The translations under genes and the position numbers were made by a program. The notes beneath the pieces were generated by a model, which was not told the DNA's origin, ran no database searches, and saw nothing but the letters and a program-made list of their open reading frames with translations. This document shows, in pieces, positions 39,387 to 50,335 of a stretch of 64,000 nt of DNA (positions within the stretch are counted from its first letter, which is position 1; each line of letters begins with the position of its first letter). Source of the stretch: Tigriopus japonicus. Lineage: Eukaryota; Arthropoda; Copepoda; Harpacticoida; Harpacticidae. Where the stretch lies: contig JAAGOF010000088.1 in NCBI GenBank assembly GCA_010645155.1, forward strand, positions 354,577 to 418,576. Direction: 5' to 3'.

Positions 39387-42300
39387 ATGAGGAAAGAGTT
39401 GGCAGTGTTAGACATTCTGAATCTCATCCTGGTAATTGTTAATCCCACAAGAACCTGCGGCTTCATTGTGAGAGGAACAACTATTGGACCCCATTTTAAA
39501 CGAAATTTGGGCAAACGTAAGCTCTTCCTCAAAGGACTAATAATTATGCAATCAAAAGAAAGTACAAATACTCAAAAGAAATTTGACCAGATTTGACATT
39601 TGTTGCCATTGGCAACATTTTTTGTAGGTGAAAAAGAAATGTCAAATCATTTTACATTTTAGTCGCATCCTCATGCCCTTACGAATATCCGTGGTCCTTT
39701 GACAATGGTCGAAAATGCTGTAAGAGATATTCAGTGGCCGATCGGTTGGAACCATTGCATTTCACAGATTCGGTGCAAAGTTGCATGAACAACGAGTGGA
39801 TTGAATGCTCAAGTCCTCTGGAGTTGTGCTTGTCGTTTGAGGACCCATGTGAGTTGCTTCGGACAAGAAACCCGCCACCAAAAGATTCACTTCAAAGTTT
39901 AGAAAGATGACTCGGTTTGGGCTGAGGGTTTTTTTTTCATGACAAAAACTTTTTGATCTCTTCCTTTTCATCTTAGACACAAAATTGTTCAAGGCTTTTA
40001 ACACATTCATTATTTGAAAAGCCCGCCAAAACGAGCTTCAGAATTTTGTTCTTTCAGTCCCAACTCTTTCTCATGTCTCTCTCTCTCACAAACTTACTAG
40101 GAAATTGATAATTTTGTAAAAAAAATATTGAAGCTCGTATAACAAATTTATTATCACTCACTCATTCGCAGACTCACTTCGTTTAAAAGTGAGTTGCCCG
40201 AATGTTCATTTTGTCCAAAAATATTTTGACTGTTTACTAGAAAAACCATTTTGTTATTAGTTCCTATTTCCTCTCTCTTTAATTTTTTTTCACAACATTC
40301 CAACCCTAATTCATCTAGATCAATGTCCAGTTAATACATCTGTGGCCTTGAATGAAGGATGCTGCACTGCATCTGTAAGTCGTTGGGCAGAAGATGAAAC
40401 TCCTCCTTGTCGTGGGTTTAAGATTACGGAAGACACGCCTTCGTCCTGTTGCCCCTCGAAAATGTTCACGCATGTTCCAGTATGCGCTGATAAACAACAG
40501 AGGTGTTTGAGTAACGGTAAGACACTTCAATCATCTCTCCAAAAGCTAACTCACTTTTGAATATTAGCCAAGTTTAGTCATTATTTCCGATGTGGTAAGA
40601 TGCTTTTGTAGTTAATTTGTTTATGGGAATTACAGCAATTACTAGTGACGTCATCATTTTTGGCGGGAAAAAAAGTTCGGATGACCGTGTTTCTGATGAG
40701 CGTGCGAGGTAACTAAAAGGAAGGTTTAGGCCTGGTGATTGCAACAATGCCTTTCCTATCTGCACAAATTGAAGTTGAAATAGCAATTCTTGACATTGTA
40801 TTTGCAAAAAAGTATGTTTTGTTGCTTTTATCTAAAATTTCGCTACATAAGTTGAGAGGGTTCTTCCGAACTTTGAAATTAGGAATGCCCAACTTTGAAT
40901 AACAAGATGGCCAGAGGAGATCGGTTCCTGGGGCAACTAAACCTAAAAACAAATAATTTGTTTAATTGAAGGCTTCCAATTTCTCCATTTGTTTTCAAAT
41001 TACTTTGCAATACTTCTCAACATACATTCACCTTGCCATTGCCCATAAATGCAACATGTTTCGAAAATCTGACCCTTCAAAACTGAGATTTTTTTGGCAA
41101 GCCTACACTGGTAACGGCAGTTAGAGACGTCAGCAGGTCCGTAAAATGATACGGTAATCACTCCCATAGGAAGGGAATTTCATAATTCCATCAGACAGAC
41201 AATAACTGACGAAGGGCTTTTCCAATCTGACCCAACCCTCTAGTGCAATAACCAAGATTTTAATCATCTCTCTCTACCCAACTATAAATGTACTCTCTGT
41301 CAGTACCTCTTCATTTCTTTAATGAGCACCATAGATAAATTATTCAGAGATATTTCAATTATGACATCACCAAAAGCGCCCTCTATGAGGGGTTACCTAA
41401 CAAAATCCTTGATGGGTTCGTAAGGAACTTCAAACAATGCGTTACCTTGTTTGTAACACAAATATCATTCTTGAAGTTTGATTCTCAGTCAATCCAGAAA
41501 AACAGCTTGAGTCATCTAAAGGTCACAGATCTCCGTACTGCCGCTCAGGTCTGCTTGATTAGCTAGAATCAAAATGTCTGGGGCTGGTCTGTGAAGTGCA
41601 CTGAAACCATTTTAGACAAGTCACTTGTGATATCACCATATCATTGATCAATTGCAACGTTTTTGACATGGCTTGAAATACGCTTCAAGTCAATAATTGA
41701 AGCTTTTTTGTAAGGTGCATGGAGCAAAACCCACAAGCAAAACATAAAAGTCATTAACATACACTTCGACCATGATGGCAGAGCTCAGATTACTAAGGGT
41801 ATTTTTTACTGATGGAGTTCAATCCGGTTTTCAATACTGATGGGGTTTCCCAAGCTATCAAGCACTCCAAAGTTTCAAGCTGGGCTTGTTTCAATTTTAG
41901 CTACCTTGAGCCAAACAAAGCACCAATCAGTTTCAAGGCACAAAGCTAAGGTAGGAGGTTTCCAACTTATTGGCAATCCTTTTTGCCTGATCTGTAAATT
42001 AGTGACCAAAAATTGCTATCTTGTTTCAGACTTTGGCAATATTTTGCCGGATTTGTCAAGACGTTTTGGTGATAAGTTATTTAAAGAGGCCTTAATCAAA
42101 CCTAACTGCAAACCTCTTTAGTCCTTTTACGTTAAGGATAATAAGATGAAGTCTTATTGGAAAACCTGACATGGGGTAAATTTGCTTGAAAATGTTTGCA
42201 AGCTTTCAAGCTTGCCTGAAAAATGTTACCTGGCCCAAACTCCTCTTCAAGTTGCAGCTTGTAGAGTCTCTAGTTCCCACCAGTAGTTTTCAATCTGCTC

Positions 42301-44271
42301 AATTTTTTTTTGCGCAAGCCACCTCGTGGGGACTGCCAGTTCACATAAAGCTTTACATGTACCTTGTCAACTCTACGAAAAATGAGTTCAGTCTAGTGAT
42401 AGGAACAATCCAATCACCAATCATTTTCCATAGAGGTCTATGGAGTGGAGATGCTAGAGCAGGCGTGAAATTTCATTGTGGGCATCGAAGGCCGTTTATC
42501 ATCAGCTACTAGTTGGAACTTGCCCAAACAAACGTATTTGTAGAAGATTTTTTTTGAAAAACTTTTAGTTTTCGGCATGTGACTCGGCATGTGATTCGGC
42601 AAAGGTGCTCAATGAAGATGATAATTTGATTCACAGCCATTAGTTCACGCAATAATTGGTTTTGGCATTGAAAATATGTTTTGCGCACTTTCATTTGTAC
42701 TATGATCTTCTCCTTGTTTGGACAGGTATTTCACGGTATTCTTTGCAATTATTTGCCTCTTCACGCAACTTATGGGCAACTTTGGCCATTATCAGCTACA
42801 AACAAGGCAGGCAAAATGAAGACAATGGCCTCTATATACTCCTCTAAGTCATTTTTACGATAGGTTGCCCAACTAGGTCTGCCAATAAGCCTTCAGGGTG
42901 GTCTAGCGTTTTTCAGTTGAATGCAATGAGTAACAAAACTTTCTTCTGAAGGCGAACGCAAATGCTTTATTCGACTTTGGATTAGTGATGGAAACAATCC
43001 AATCTTCAATCATATTCACGATAGGTTGCCCAACTAGGTCTGCCAATTAGCCTTCAGCGTCTATCATTTGTCGGTTGAATTCCATGAGGAAAAAGGCTTT
43101 CTTCTGAAGGTGAGCGCAAGTGGCACCCCTTGCTTTCTTCGTCTTCGGATCAGGGGCGCTATCTAGAAGGAAGTTGCTTCTTGATTTTGCAAGATGTTGT
43201 AATATGTGAGGGGTGATGACAAACCTAAAGCTAGCAACCTCGCGTGAGAAAGATTGAAGGATTGTTTTTTTTCCATCAGTAGTTCAGTCAAAGAGAGAAT
43301 CCAAAAAGTACCCCTGTTTTAACGACTTCAGACCAGGGGTGTTGTAAAGATTGAGTTAAGGGTTTTCCCACTTTGATTACAAAAGACCAATGTCATTGAT
43401 AGGAGTCCTAAAAGATTGAACAGATTGAAATCAGACTGAATCCCATAGGTAATGTTTTTACAGTCTGATGAGAAAGATTAGAGACCTTATCCTAAAAGAG
43501 CAATCATTTTTCAGGACCATTGCCTCATATTGCTAAACCAATTGATCCAATAATACTAGAAGAAGGAACTTGGGACAAATATCAAGCGTCGACCACATTC
43601 ATAGATTCAACTTGTGACGTTTTATATGTCAACTTTTGGGTGGCGGAACCTGCTAATCCTTACTTCATATTTGATTTGGGTTACCACATCATACCTCAAA
43701 GACTCACGTTAAGAAACAGTCATAACGGATTTGCATTTGACAGGTCAGTGGTGATAATCTTTGCAAGATAAATCATGTTCTTCTTTGCTAATTGAAGATC
43801 CTGAGGCTTAGATTTTTTAACTTGATCTTTCTTGGATTTAAACTGATTCGTCCCAAAAATTCATGCTTTGTGAGACCAGCCCAGAGCTTTCTTTGATCAA
43901 ACGTCATTTTCTCCCATTGTCTAAAATTTCCTTGTGAAAGTTCGGGGTGGAGAATTAACCCGGGACCTCTTTCATCAAAGGAAAGGTCTCCTCCCACCAT
44001 AACGCCTTGAATGATGTCATACTTTTCATTCTTTATTCACAGAGCGGTTCAAGAATTTGTTCTCAAAGGATCAGCAACCATGGGTCCCTTTAATTGGGTT
44101 CAGATGTTAGCTGATCGAATGGAGAACCCTCTCACCTTGCCAGAGCCTTATTGTGGAATTCCTCTCAGTTTTTATTTGATTCAAACTGAGTTAAGCCTCC
44201 GATATTTTTACTTTGACGTAATCACATCCTATGGCGTGGGTCCTGCTCTTCAATTCATAAAAGTGGAATAA
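39387..44271 (+). CDS. Secreted Cys-rich protein with discoidin-like C-terminal domain, about 323 aa
   Basis: Exons: 39387-39516, 39663-39848, 40319-40516, 43515-43743, 44043-44271. All are GT-AG and in phase, 972 nt including TAA. The ATG at 39387 gives a signal-like N-terminus (MRKELAVLDILNLILVIVNP); an upstream coding exon cannot be excluded. Exons 2 and 3 hold two Cys-rich modules (CPYEYPWSFDNGRKCC; CPVNTSVALNEGCC and SSCCPSKM), resembling the CPxxYPxxFxxGxxCC modules of invertebrate secreted proteins. Exons 4-5 form a galactose-binding-like (F5/8 type C-like) domain: FDLGYHIIPQRLTLRNSHNG, DRAVQEFVLKGSA, NWVQML and RYFYFDVITSYGVGPALQF. Discoidin-type domains bind carbohydrate or phospholipid outside the cell; the ligand here is unknown. 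The stop overlaps AATAAA, a likely poly(A) signal. Confidence 0.75.
42433..42850 (+). repeat. Dispersed repeat, copy 2 of 3
   Basis: In intron 3 of the discoidin-like gene. It matches 22501-22617 and 46942-47195 and extends to ACTTATGGGCAACTTTGGCC and ACAAGGCAG, as in the third copy. Confidence 0.8.
42858..43152 (+). repeat. Imperfect tandem duplication, unit about 163 bp
   Basis: Two copies, beginning ACGATAGGTTGCCCAACTAG at 42858 and about 43018. Both continue with TCTGCCAATTAGCCTTCAG-like sequence and CTTTCTTCTGAAGG. Intron 3 of the discoidin-like gene. Confidence 0.8.
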
Positions 44272-45505
44272 AAGTTATTGAGTTAGGGTGTCACCATATT
44301 TAAGTTAAAAACATAAATTGTAGTACAAAGAATACGGAAAATGTAAGATCTCAATTTGTGAGAATCAAAGTGAGAAGAAAATCCACATCTCTGTCTTGCA
44401 TTTTTGAACTTCTCTTCTTTGGCAAATCTTCTTGTGCCCTTGGAACTCGAGTTCACCATCATTCTTTCAATACCAGCTCTGATTTTAAATGCTTGGATTA
44501 GATCCATCTTCCTTCTTCTTTGGATCGATCAAACTTTTTGAATGACTTTCTATATAGTCTCAATTCTATTTTAAAAAAATGAAAAATCAAAAACTTGTTT
44601 TTTTTTTGATGATTCATATTTATTTAATGGTAAAAATAAGTGTGTAACATACGTTAAAAGTACTAATTGGACCGAAAAGGCGCCGCCGATAAACCAAACA
44701 CCAATCTAGATTTCGCAATTGACACTACGTCGATTAATCTCTAGAAGACTCGATTAACATTTATATTTCTTGTTTTAAGAACGAGTGAAACATTTAATCG
44801 ATATTGGTCATCGTTAAACAGTCCAAGCAAACGTACATTGTCAAAAAGTGTTTTGAAATAAGGCGAAAATCAAGGATTGACTGTGGATTTGGTTTTATTT
44901 CATCAACGAAATTAATGAAAGTTTGGTGAGACAAAGCTTAATGTTGCAATAAAATCTAATACGAGGTAAGTTAGAGGTCTAGGAGAAATGAAAATATTTT
45001 TGCATCACCAAGCTTGCATCTTGTTTGATGGGATTTGAATAGTACCAGAATTTATAATTTCAGGGAGTCATTGGCGAACTTGTTAAAACAATAGCTTTGC
45101 TCAAACAAAAGTAATCAAGGCATGATGAATCAAATCACTTGGTATCATTAGTCCCCATTCTTTAGTTGTGGTAAGCGTGTTGACCCAAAAACCTAACCAA
45201 GGGCCAATGTGGGGACGTCTGCTTAAAATCGAACTCGAAACAGATCAGCATTAAAAACCATACATCATGCTTAACTTAACCAGTATCTTGATCTCAGTTG
45301 TTTCGAAATCTTTGTCACTAATCGGTTCATGCACCAATTTTGAGCTCGTTAATTGAGTGAATTACGACGACGCTATTTATGAGCATACCCCTTTTTAACA
45401 TATCATGTTTGCCACATTATAGAGGTCGTCAATTGTTGACGTTTTTTATCGCAACAAAATATATCGAGGGTGACAAGATTATGGTTTTCAGAGGCTTTAT
45501 TTTCG
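44272..45505. other. Intergenic between convergent genes
   Basis: 3' flanks of the discoidin-like gene and of the minus-strand membrane-protein gene. At 45175-45265 there is a copy of a dispersed motif (ACCCAAAAACCTAA) also seen near 8105 and 58745. No gene seen. Confidence 0.4.
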
Positions 45506-46441
45506 TCAAGATTGCGTTAACGAAGATTTGTAAAACATCCTTGAGAAAATATGGAACATGAGTCTTCTTTCCAGTTCCCCAATCCAACCGAGTCGTTTCG
45601 ATCTTGCAATTTCCTCTTGAGGTTGATCCTCATCAGGATATATATCACATTTATTCACATTTTCGCTCATGGTTTCATATCCATACTTCACATCACTGAG
45701 GTCGACACTGTCCAGATTGTCGTGAAAGAAGAAATCAGCCCGTTCATTCTCCTCGATGGCCAAAAGTTCATCTGAATGCTGACAAGGTACAGGGTCTCCA
45801 ACTAAACTTAATCCACCCCAATCATCATTCATGGGCAATGGAGGCCTTTGATCTTGAGCATTGTCTTTTGCATGAAGAGTTGGATAGAGGTCCAGGATAC
45901 TCGTATCTGATGTGAGACTGTAATGGGAAAATGTGTTGCCCGACAAGTCTTGTTTGTACTGCATTCGAAGGGAGAGACAGGCTCCCATTTTGAAGGAAAT
46001 CTGCAAGATCAAAGAATTTTTGTTCTTAAAAGATATTCATCATGGTAAACAGAAAAAGAGTCTTACGTGTGTTTTTTTATCTCCGATGTCTAGAAGCCTG
46101 TGTAAGATATGTTGTTAAAATTCACAATCTGACAGTTACACCGTCTGCTTACTACGTCTGAGTCTTTCTGTACGTGTTTTAACAATGAATCCAAATGCCA
46201 GGAGTTCCCGAGGAATTACGTTTTAGGCATCTACACGTTCACATACCCCCACAAGCCCAACACATACTTCAGCAAAGAGCTTTTTTTCTTCGTCTTTGAA
46301 AAGCATGCGGGTTAAATCGACAAGAGCTGCAAGGGAAAGTCCTGGAAACAAGAAACAAGGTATGATGCTCAGAAGGACGAGGAAAATAACACGAGCTTGC
46401 TTGTCATGGAAAAACTTTTTCCTTACACGTATGCTTCGTTT
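45506..46441 (-). CDS. Probable 3' exons of an unknown membrane protein
   Basis: Two minus-strand exons join in frame: about 46247-46441 (open, start not found) and 45506-46000, with donor GTATGT and acceptor TTGCAG. The first encodes KKFFHDKQ followed by a hydrophobic stretch (VIFLVLLSIIPCFLFPGL), then LAALVDLTRMLFKDEEKKLF. The junction gives a second hydrophobic segment (AEVCVGLVG with ISFKMGACLSL). A polar, acidic tail of about 140 aa follows (LPMNDDWGGLSLVGD, DNLDSVDLSDVKYGYE). This suggests a multi-pass protein with a long cytosolic tail. Alternatively the last exon stands alone, starting MGACLSL, an N-myristoylation-like start (Gly2, Ser6). I recognise no family. Upstream exons are missing. 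Confidence 0.4.
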
Positions 46442-46941
46442 GTTGTCTTCATTTTAAACAAGTTGGAAACAAAACAAATTTGTTTTTAAGCAAACTTTTC
46501 ACATGAAATGTGTTCATTGAGTTTACAATAATCATCAAATAGTCAAAGGAAGGTGAAGTGAAAACACTATTAACAGGTAATTAATTGTAACATTTTATTT
46601 TTTGGTAATAAATACTACCCTGGGAATGAGTCGTTTTTCATGAAGCCTTTGATTACATGCAATGACCAAACTGCAGTTGCCACTTTGGCTGTCATCGAGG
46701 AAAGATCCCTTGTATTGACTTTTGAAGAAACAGATTCCAATCAAGATCAATAAAAAGACAACAAAAATTAATTCAGCTTGCTGTAAGTAAAGGTTGGTCT
46801 ACACCAACTAAACAGCAAATATTTGGTGAAATCTGAGACAAAATTTATGTTTGTCAAAAATTCCTGACTTTGAACATGTTGAAAAAATATTTGCCCCTAG
46901 GCTAACTTTCTCTTGTTGACAACCACAAGGCACATGTATTC

Positions 46942-47195
46942 ATAGAGGTTTATAGAGTGGAGATACTGGAACAGGCCGGTTGTGGAATTTCATTGTGGGC
47001 AGCGAGGGCCATCTATCATCAGCAACTAGTTGAAATTTGCCCAAACAAGTCCAATGCACTGACGTTTGAGCTATGATCTTCCACTTGCATGAGCAAGTTT
47101 TTATGATAGTCTATGGAAATATTTGCTTTTTCACGCAACTTATGGGCAACTTTGGCCAGTATCAGCTGCAAACAAGGCAGAATAAATGATGACAA
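46942..47195 (+). repeat. Dispersed repeat, copy 3 of 3
   Basis: It matches 42433-42850 with an internal deletion: TAGAGTGGAGATACTGG, GTGGAATTTCATTGTGGGCA, TATCATCAGCAACTAGTTG, ACTTATGGGCAACTTTGGCC. No coding capacity. Confidence 0.8.
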
Positions 47196-48848
47196 AGGCC
47201 TCTTAAGCAACAAACCTCAAATTTGTGGATTGAGAGACAAAAGTGTAATCCTCTAACTTTTGTCATCAAGATCACTAAAATTGAATATCATTTTTGAAAG
47301 ATTGCATGGTTCCACGGAAAGGACGACAACAAAAGTCATCAAAAGTTAATTGGTAGTGTTATGAACTAGTCAGGTCTCAAATTTGTCAACTGACAGGTTC
47401 AGAAGAGTTTACAATGTAGTAACAGTGCCAGGTGGCAGTTTTGAATGCCATTGTTTGCCAAAAGCCAACTCAAGAAAACCAAATGCTAGAGGAGAGTAGG
47501 TCTAAAAATGGTTGGAGGGCAAGAAAGGGACCGAAAATGATAGAGGGATGGCCTGCAAATAGATAACAAAATAGTTATTTAGATAGAAAAATGTCAAGGA
47601 CACCCCAATGTTAAAAGATACTCTTTGGTCATATCACTCCAGACACTAATAAATTCTTAACTCTAGTGTGCCTTAGAAATACACACAAAATAAAGGTTAT
47701 TGAGTAGCGCAAGAGTTCAAAAAATTCTGCAGAGCAGAAATACTAGCAACAGGGTTGCCAACAGCTTTTAGGTCAAGCTCCATCAAATTTACTTTTATGA
47801 TGCCAAGGGCTCACCAAACAGATGTTGGCTGGTTTTTGGGCCACAAAGAATAATCAAAGAGTTATGAGCCCCTGAGTACAGAACTATATATGCTCAGGGG
47901 CTCACTATTTTGGACTTTCCCCATAGCTCCTTGGCCGACCAAAAACCACCCTTTGACCATGGGCGAGGCATGGGCGAATAAAGTTGTGACATCACAGATT
48001 AGTTAATTAGAAGAACTCTTTCAGTGTGCATGATAAAATGAAGGGGTGATTGTCAGACAGTACAGATACAATTGGGTAGAGGGAGATGATGAAAAACTTG
48101 AAAGTAGAGTGGATGGGTCAGATTTGACACGTCCTTTATCAGTTCCGTCTTCAGTGCAGTTGGGCAGAAAGCTGTATATAGGTGTGCAACCACCAATATT
48201 CTGAAGGGATGTTGGCCCAAGTTTGGGAAGGAACATGTGTCTGGATATCAGCTCCAAAAAGGTCAGGTTCCTAACATTGTTGGACCTTACCTTGACAGCC
48301 TAATGTTGAAGGAGTTGGTTTCACTTATGAAATATGTTCATGCTTTCTTGGCAAATTGGGTCAAACAGGGGTATCATTTGCGGAATTTGGTGAAAGTTGC
48401 ATCAGGGGATTTGAGGTTGGATTGAGTTAAGTTTGGATTAGAGTAGGGTAATGTTAAGGAAGATGGAGGGGGGTGATGAGGGCTTGGAAGAATTGAAAAA
48501 CTATTGTTTAATGAAGATTCTTGATAAGCAGCCTATTGCAGATTTATCCAATCATGGCCTTTACCTTGTTGTTGCCTAGCAAATTCATTTACAAGTAACT
48601 CCCTCTGTTTTGAGCATTTGGGCCCTGCCGCAAATTCAGATCCATTTGTGGGCCTTTGCCTCTTTGTGGTTGTCAACCCCTCCTGTCCTAGTAGATGATT
48701 TTTACAGATTGTTAAACTATGATGTGTTTGATTATGAACCATTTATAGAAATACATATTGATGCTACATGTCATGAATAATTTTTATTACATTATTTATT
48801 TGATGTCATGTTGTTTTCATCTCAAGATTCTTTGTACTTAAATTGTTC

Positions 48849-49345
48849 AGTAACTCCTCACGGCATTTCAAATGGCTTTTTAGGTTTGAATCAAAATACC
48901 CAAATACATCTATTCCTGACTAACCCACTATTCAAGGGTTATACAGATCTGCCAACAGTTACTCATTGGTAGATCAAATTTCATATAAACGGTAATTTCA
49001 TAAACTATATTAATCATAAAATCTCTTTACAGGGAATCCCATTCCTTGTAGCGGTATCAAAAAATCCGCTTGGCATTTTTGGACCCAAAATTCAATGGAA
49101 AACAACTTTACTATAATTGTATTACAAAAGCTTAGGTCCAGGGAAAAGTTATATACCTAAAAACCTATTGATTATTCAAAAATTGATAAACTATTTAACC
49201 CATTTTAGAGACCAGTTACTTACCTGTTGAATTCAAATTGAATAAAAAAACATTTATCAACAGCTGAGTTATTTGGGTTTGAATGGTCCATTTTTGACCC
49301 CCAAAACGTGAATATGTTACAGTTATATCAAAAAACAAATTCCCA
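48849..49345 (+). repeat. One arm of the long inverted-repeat element, with nested LINE end
   Basis: It matches the left arm of 5278-6084 (AGTAACTCCTCAC, TTTCAAATGGCTTTT, CAGGGAAAAGTTAT, AATGGTCCATTTT). The match is interrupted exactly where 48911-49069 is inserted, so that piece arrived later. Confidence 0.75.
48911..49069 (+). mobile_element. LINE 3'-end copy nested in an older repeat
   Basis: It starts TATTCCTGACTAACCCACTA, which matches the end of the LINE frame at 35422, and finishes CATTCCTTGTAGCGGTATCA then AAAAATCCGC. It splits the sequence ...ACATC / TTGGCATTTTT..., which is continuous in the copy at 5278. It is a typical 5'-truncated LINE insertion, without a visible target duplication. 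Confidence 0.7.
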
Positions 49346-50202
49346 AATATTTGGGAAACATCTTTCACATCTATTTAGAGAAAGTGCACTTTGTTGTGAT
49401 GTCTAATACATTCATATTTAATTTTACCATTTCTGGAAGGGCCATGGTCAAAATGAACTAAAATCAAAACTTGAAACATCAACCAAATTTTTCAAAATTT
49501 CTTAGTTTTACCCTACTTTGAATGTCTTTGACATTACAAAAGATTTTTTATCAACAAATGTATTTTATGTGCTTTTTAAGGGAGATTTTATATTATCTGC
49601 AGGATCTGTAAATCTGTATCTGAAAAAGGAAAAAATACATCACATCAGTAAATATCAACAGAATCTCAGTCCAAAGGACACCCTGATTGACAAGGTATTC
49701 AAGCTTGTTAGAGTTGTTATTGACATTTTGCTTCAGAGTCCTTAACAGACAACTCTCTCTTCTGCTCATTTTGTCATTTGCAACAACCTCTAGCGGTTTG
49801 TAAATCAAAACTCAGAATTCTTACTCCCCCATAGTAACCTTCTACAATGAAGAGCAAGAGAAAAGGGAAAAGGAGACGGCAATTGGCGCCATTGACCAAT
49901 TCAAGAGTGATTCATTTCAGACCCACAAAAAGGAGAAAAAAGGAGAAGAGAAGCCCTCAGAATTTTGGATTTATGAACAGTGTTGTAAAAAAAGCAATTT
50001 TGGTCTTTTTGAAGTAACACAACTTTAAAGTGTAAATAAATAGCAACACAATGAAATAAAAAAGAAATGCTGAACATTTGTAAGCTATGCATAAAGTTAA
50101 AAGAGCCTACTGCATAGAAATGGTCACTGAGTACTAGAATGTACTCCATGTCTTGAACTGCGGGAGTTTATAGAAAAGTGTAATTAGTTACAATAATGCC
50201 AC

Positions 50203-50335
50203 TACAAGGAATGGCACTACTGATGCCCTGCTCATCATCACTCCCCATCATTGATGAAATAGCTATTCCAGTCTCCGTCACCGGTTGAGACGCGGACCTC
50301 AGAACCGCATTTTAACACTAGAGAGCTACAGCAGA
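50203..50335 (-). mobile_element. Degenerate SINE candidate
   Basis: On the minus strand a tRNA-like head (AGCTCTCTAGTGTTAAAATG) with a weak B box (GGTCCGCGTCT) is followed after about 60 bp by GCCATTCCTTGTAGTGGCA. This last motif resembles the tail of the SINE at 29806 and of the LINE ends. Confidence 0.35.
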
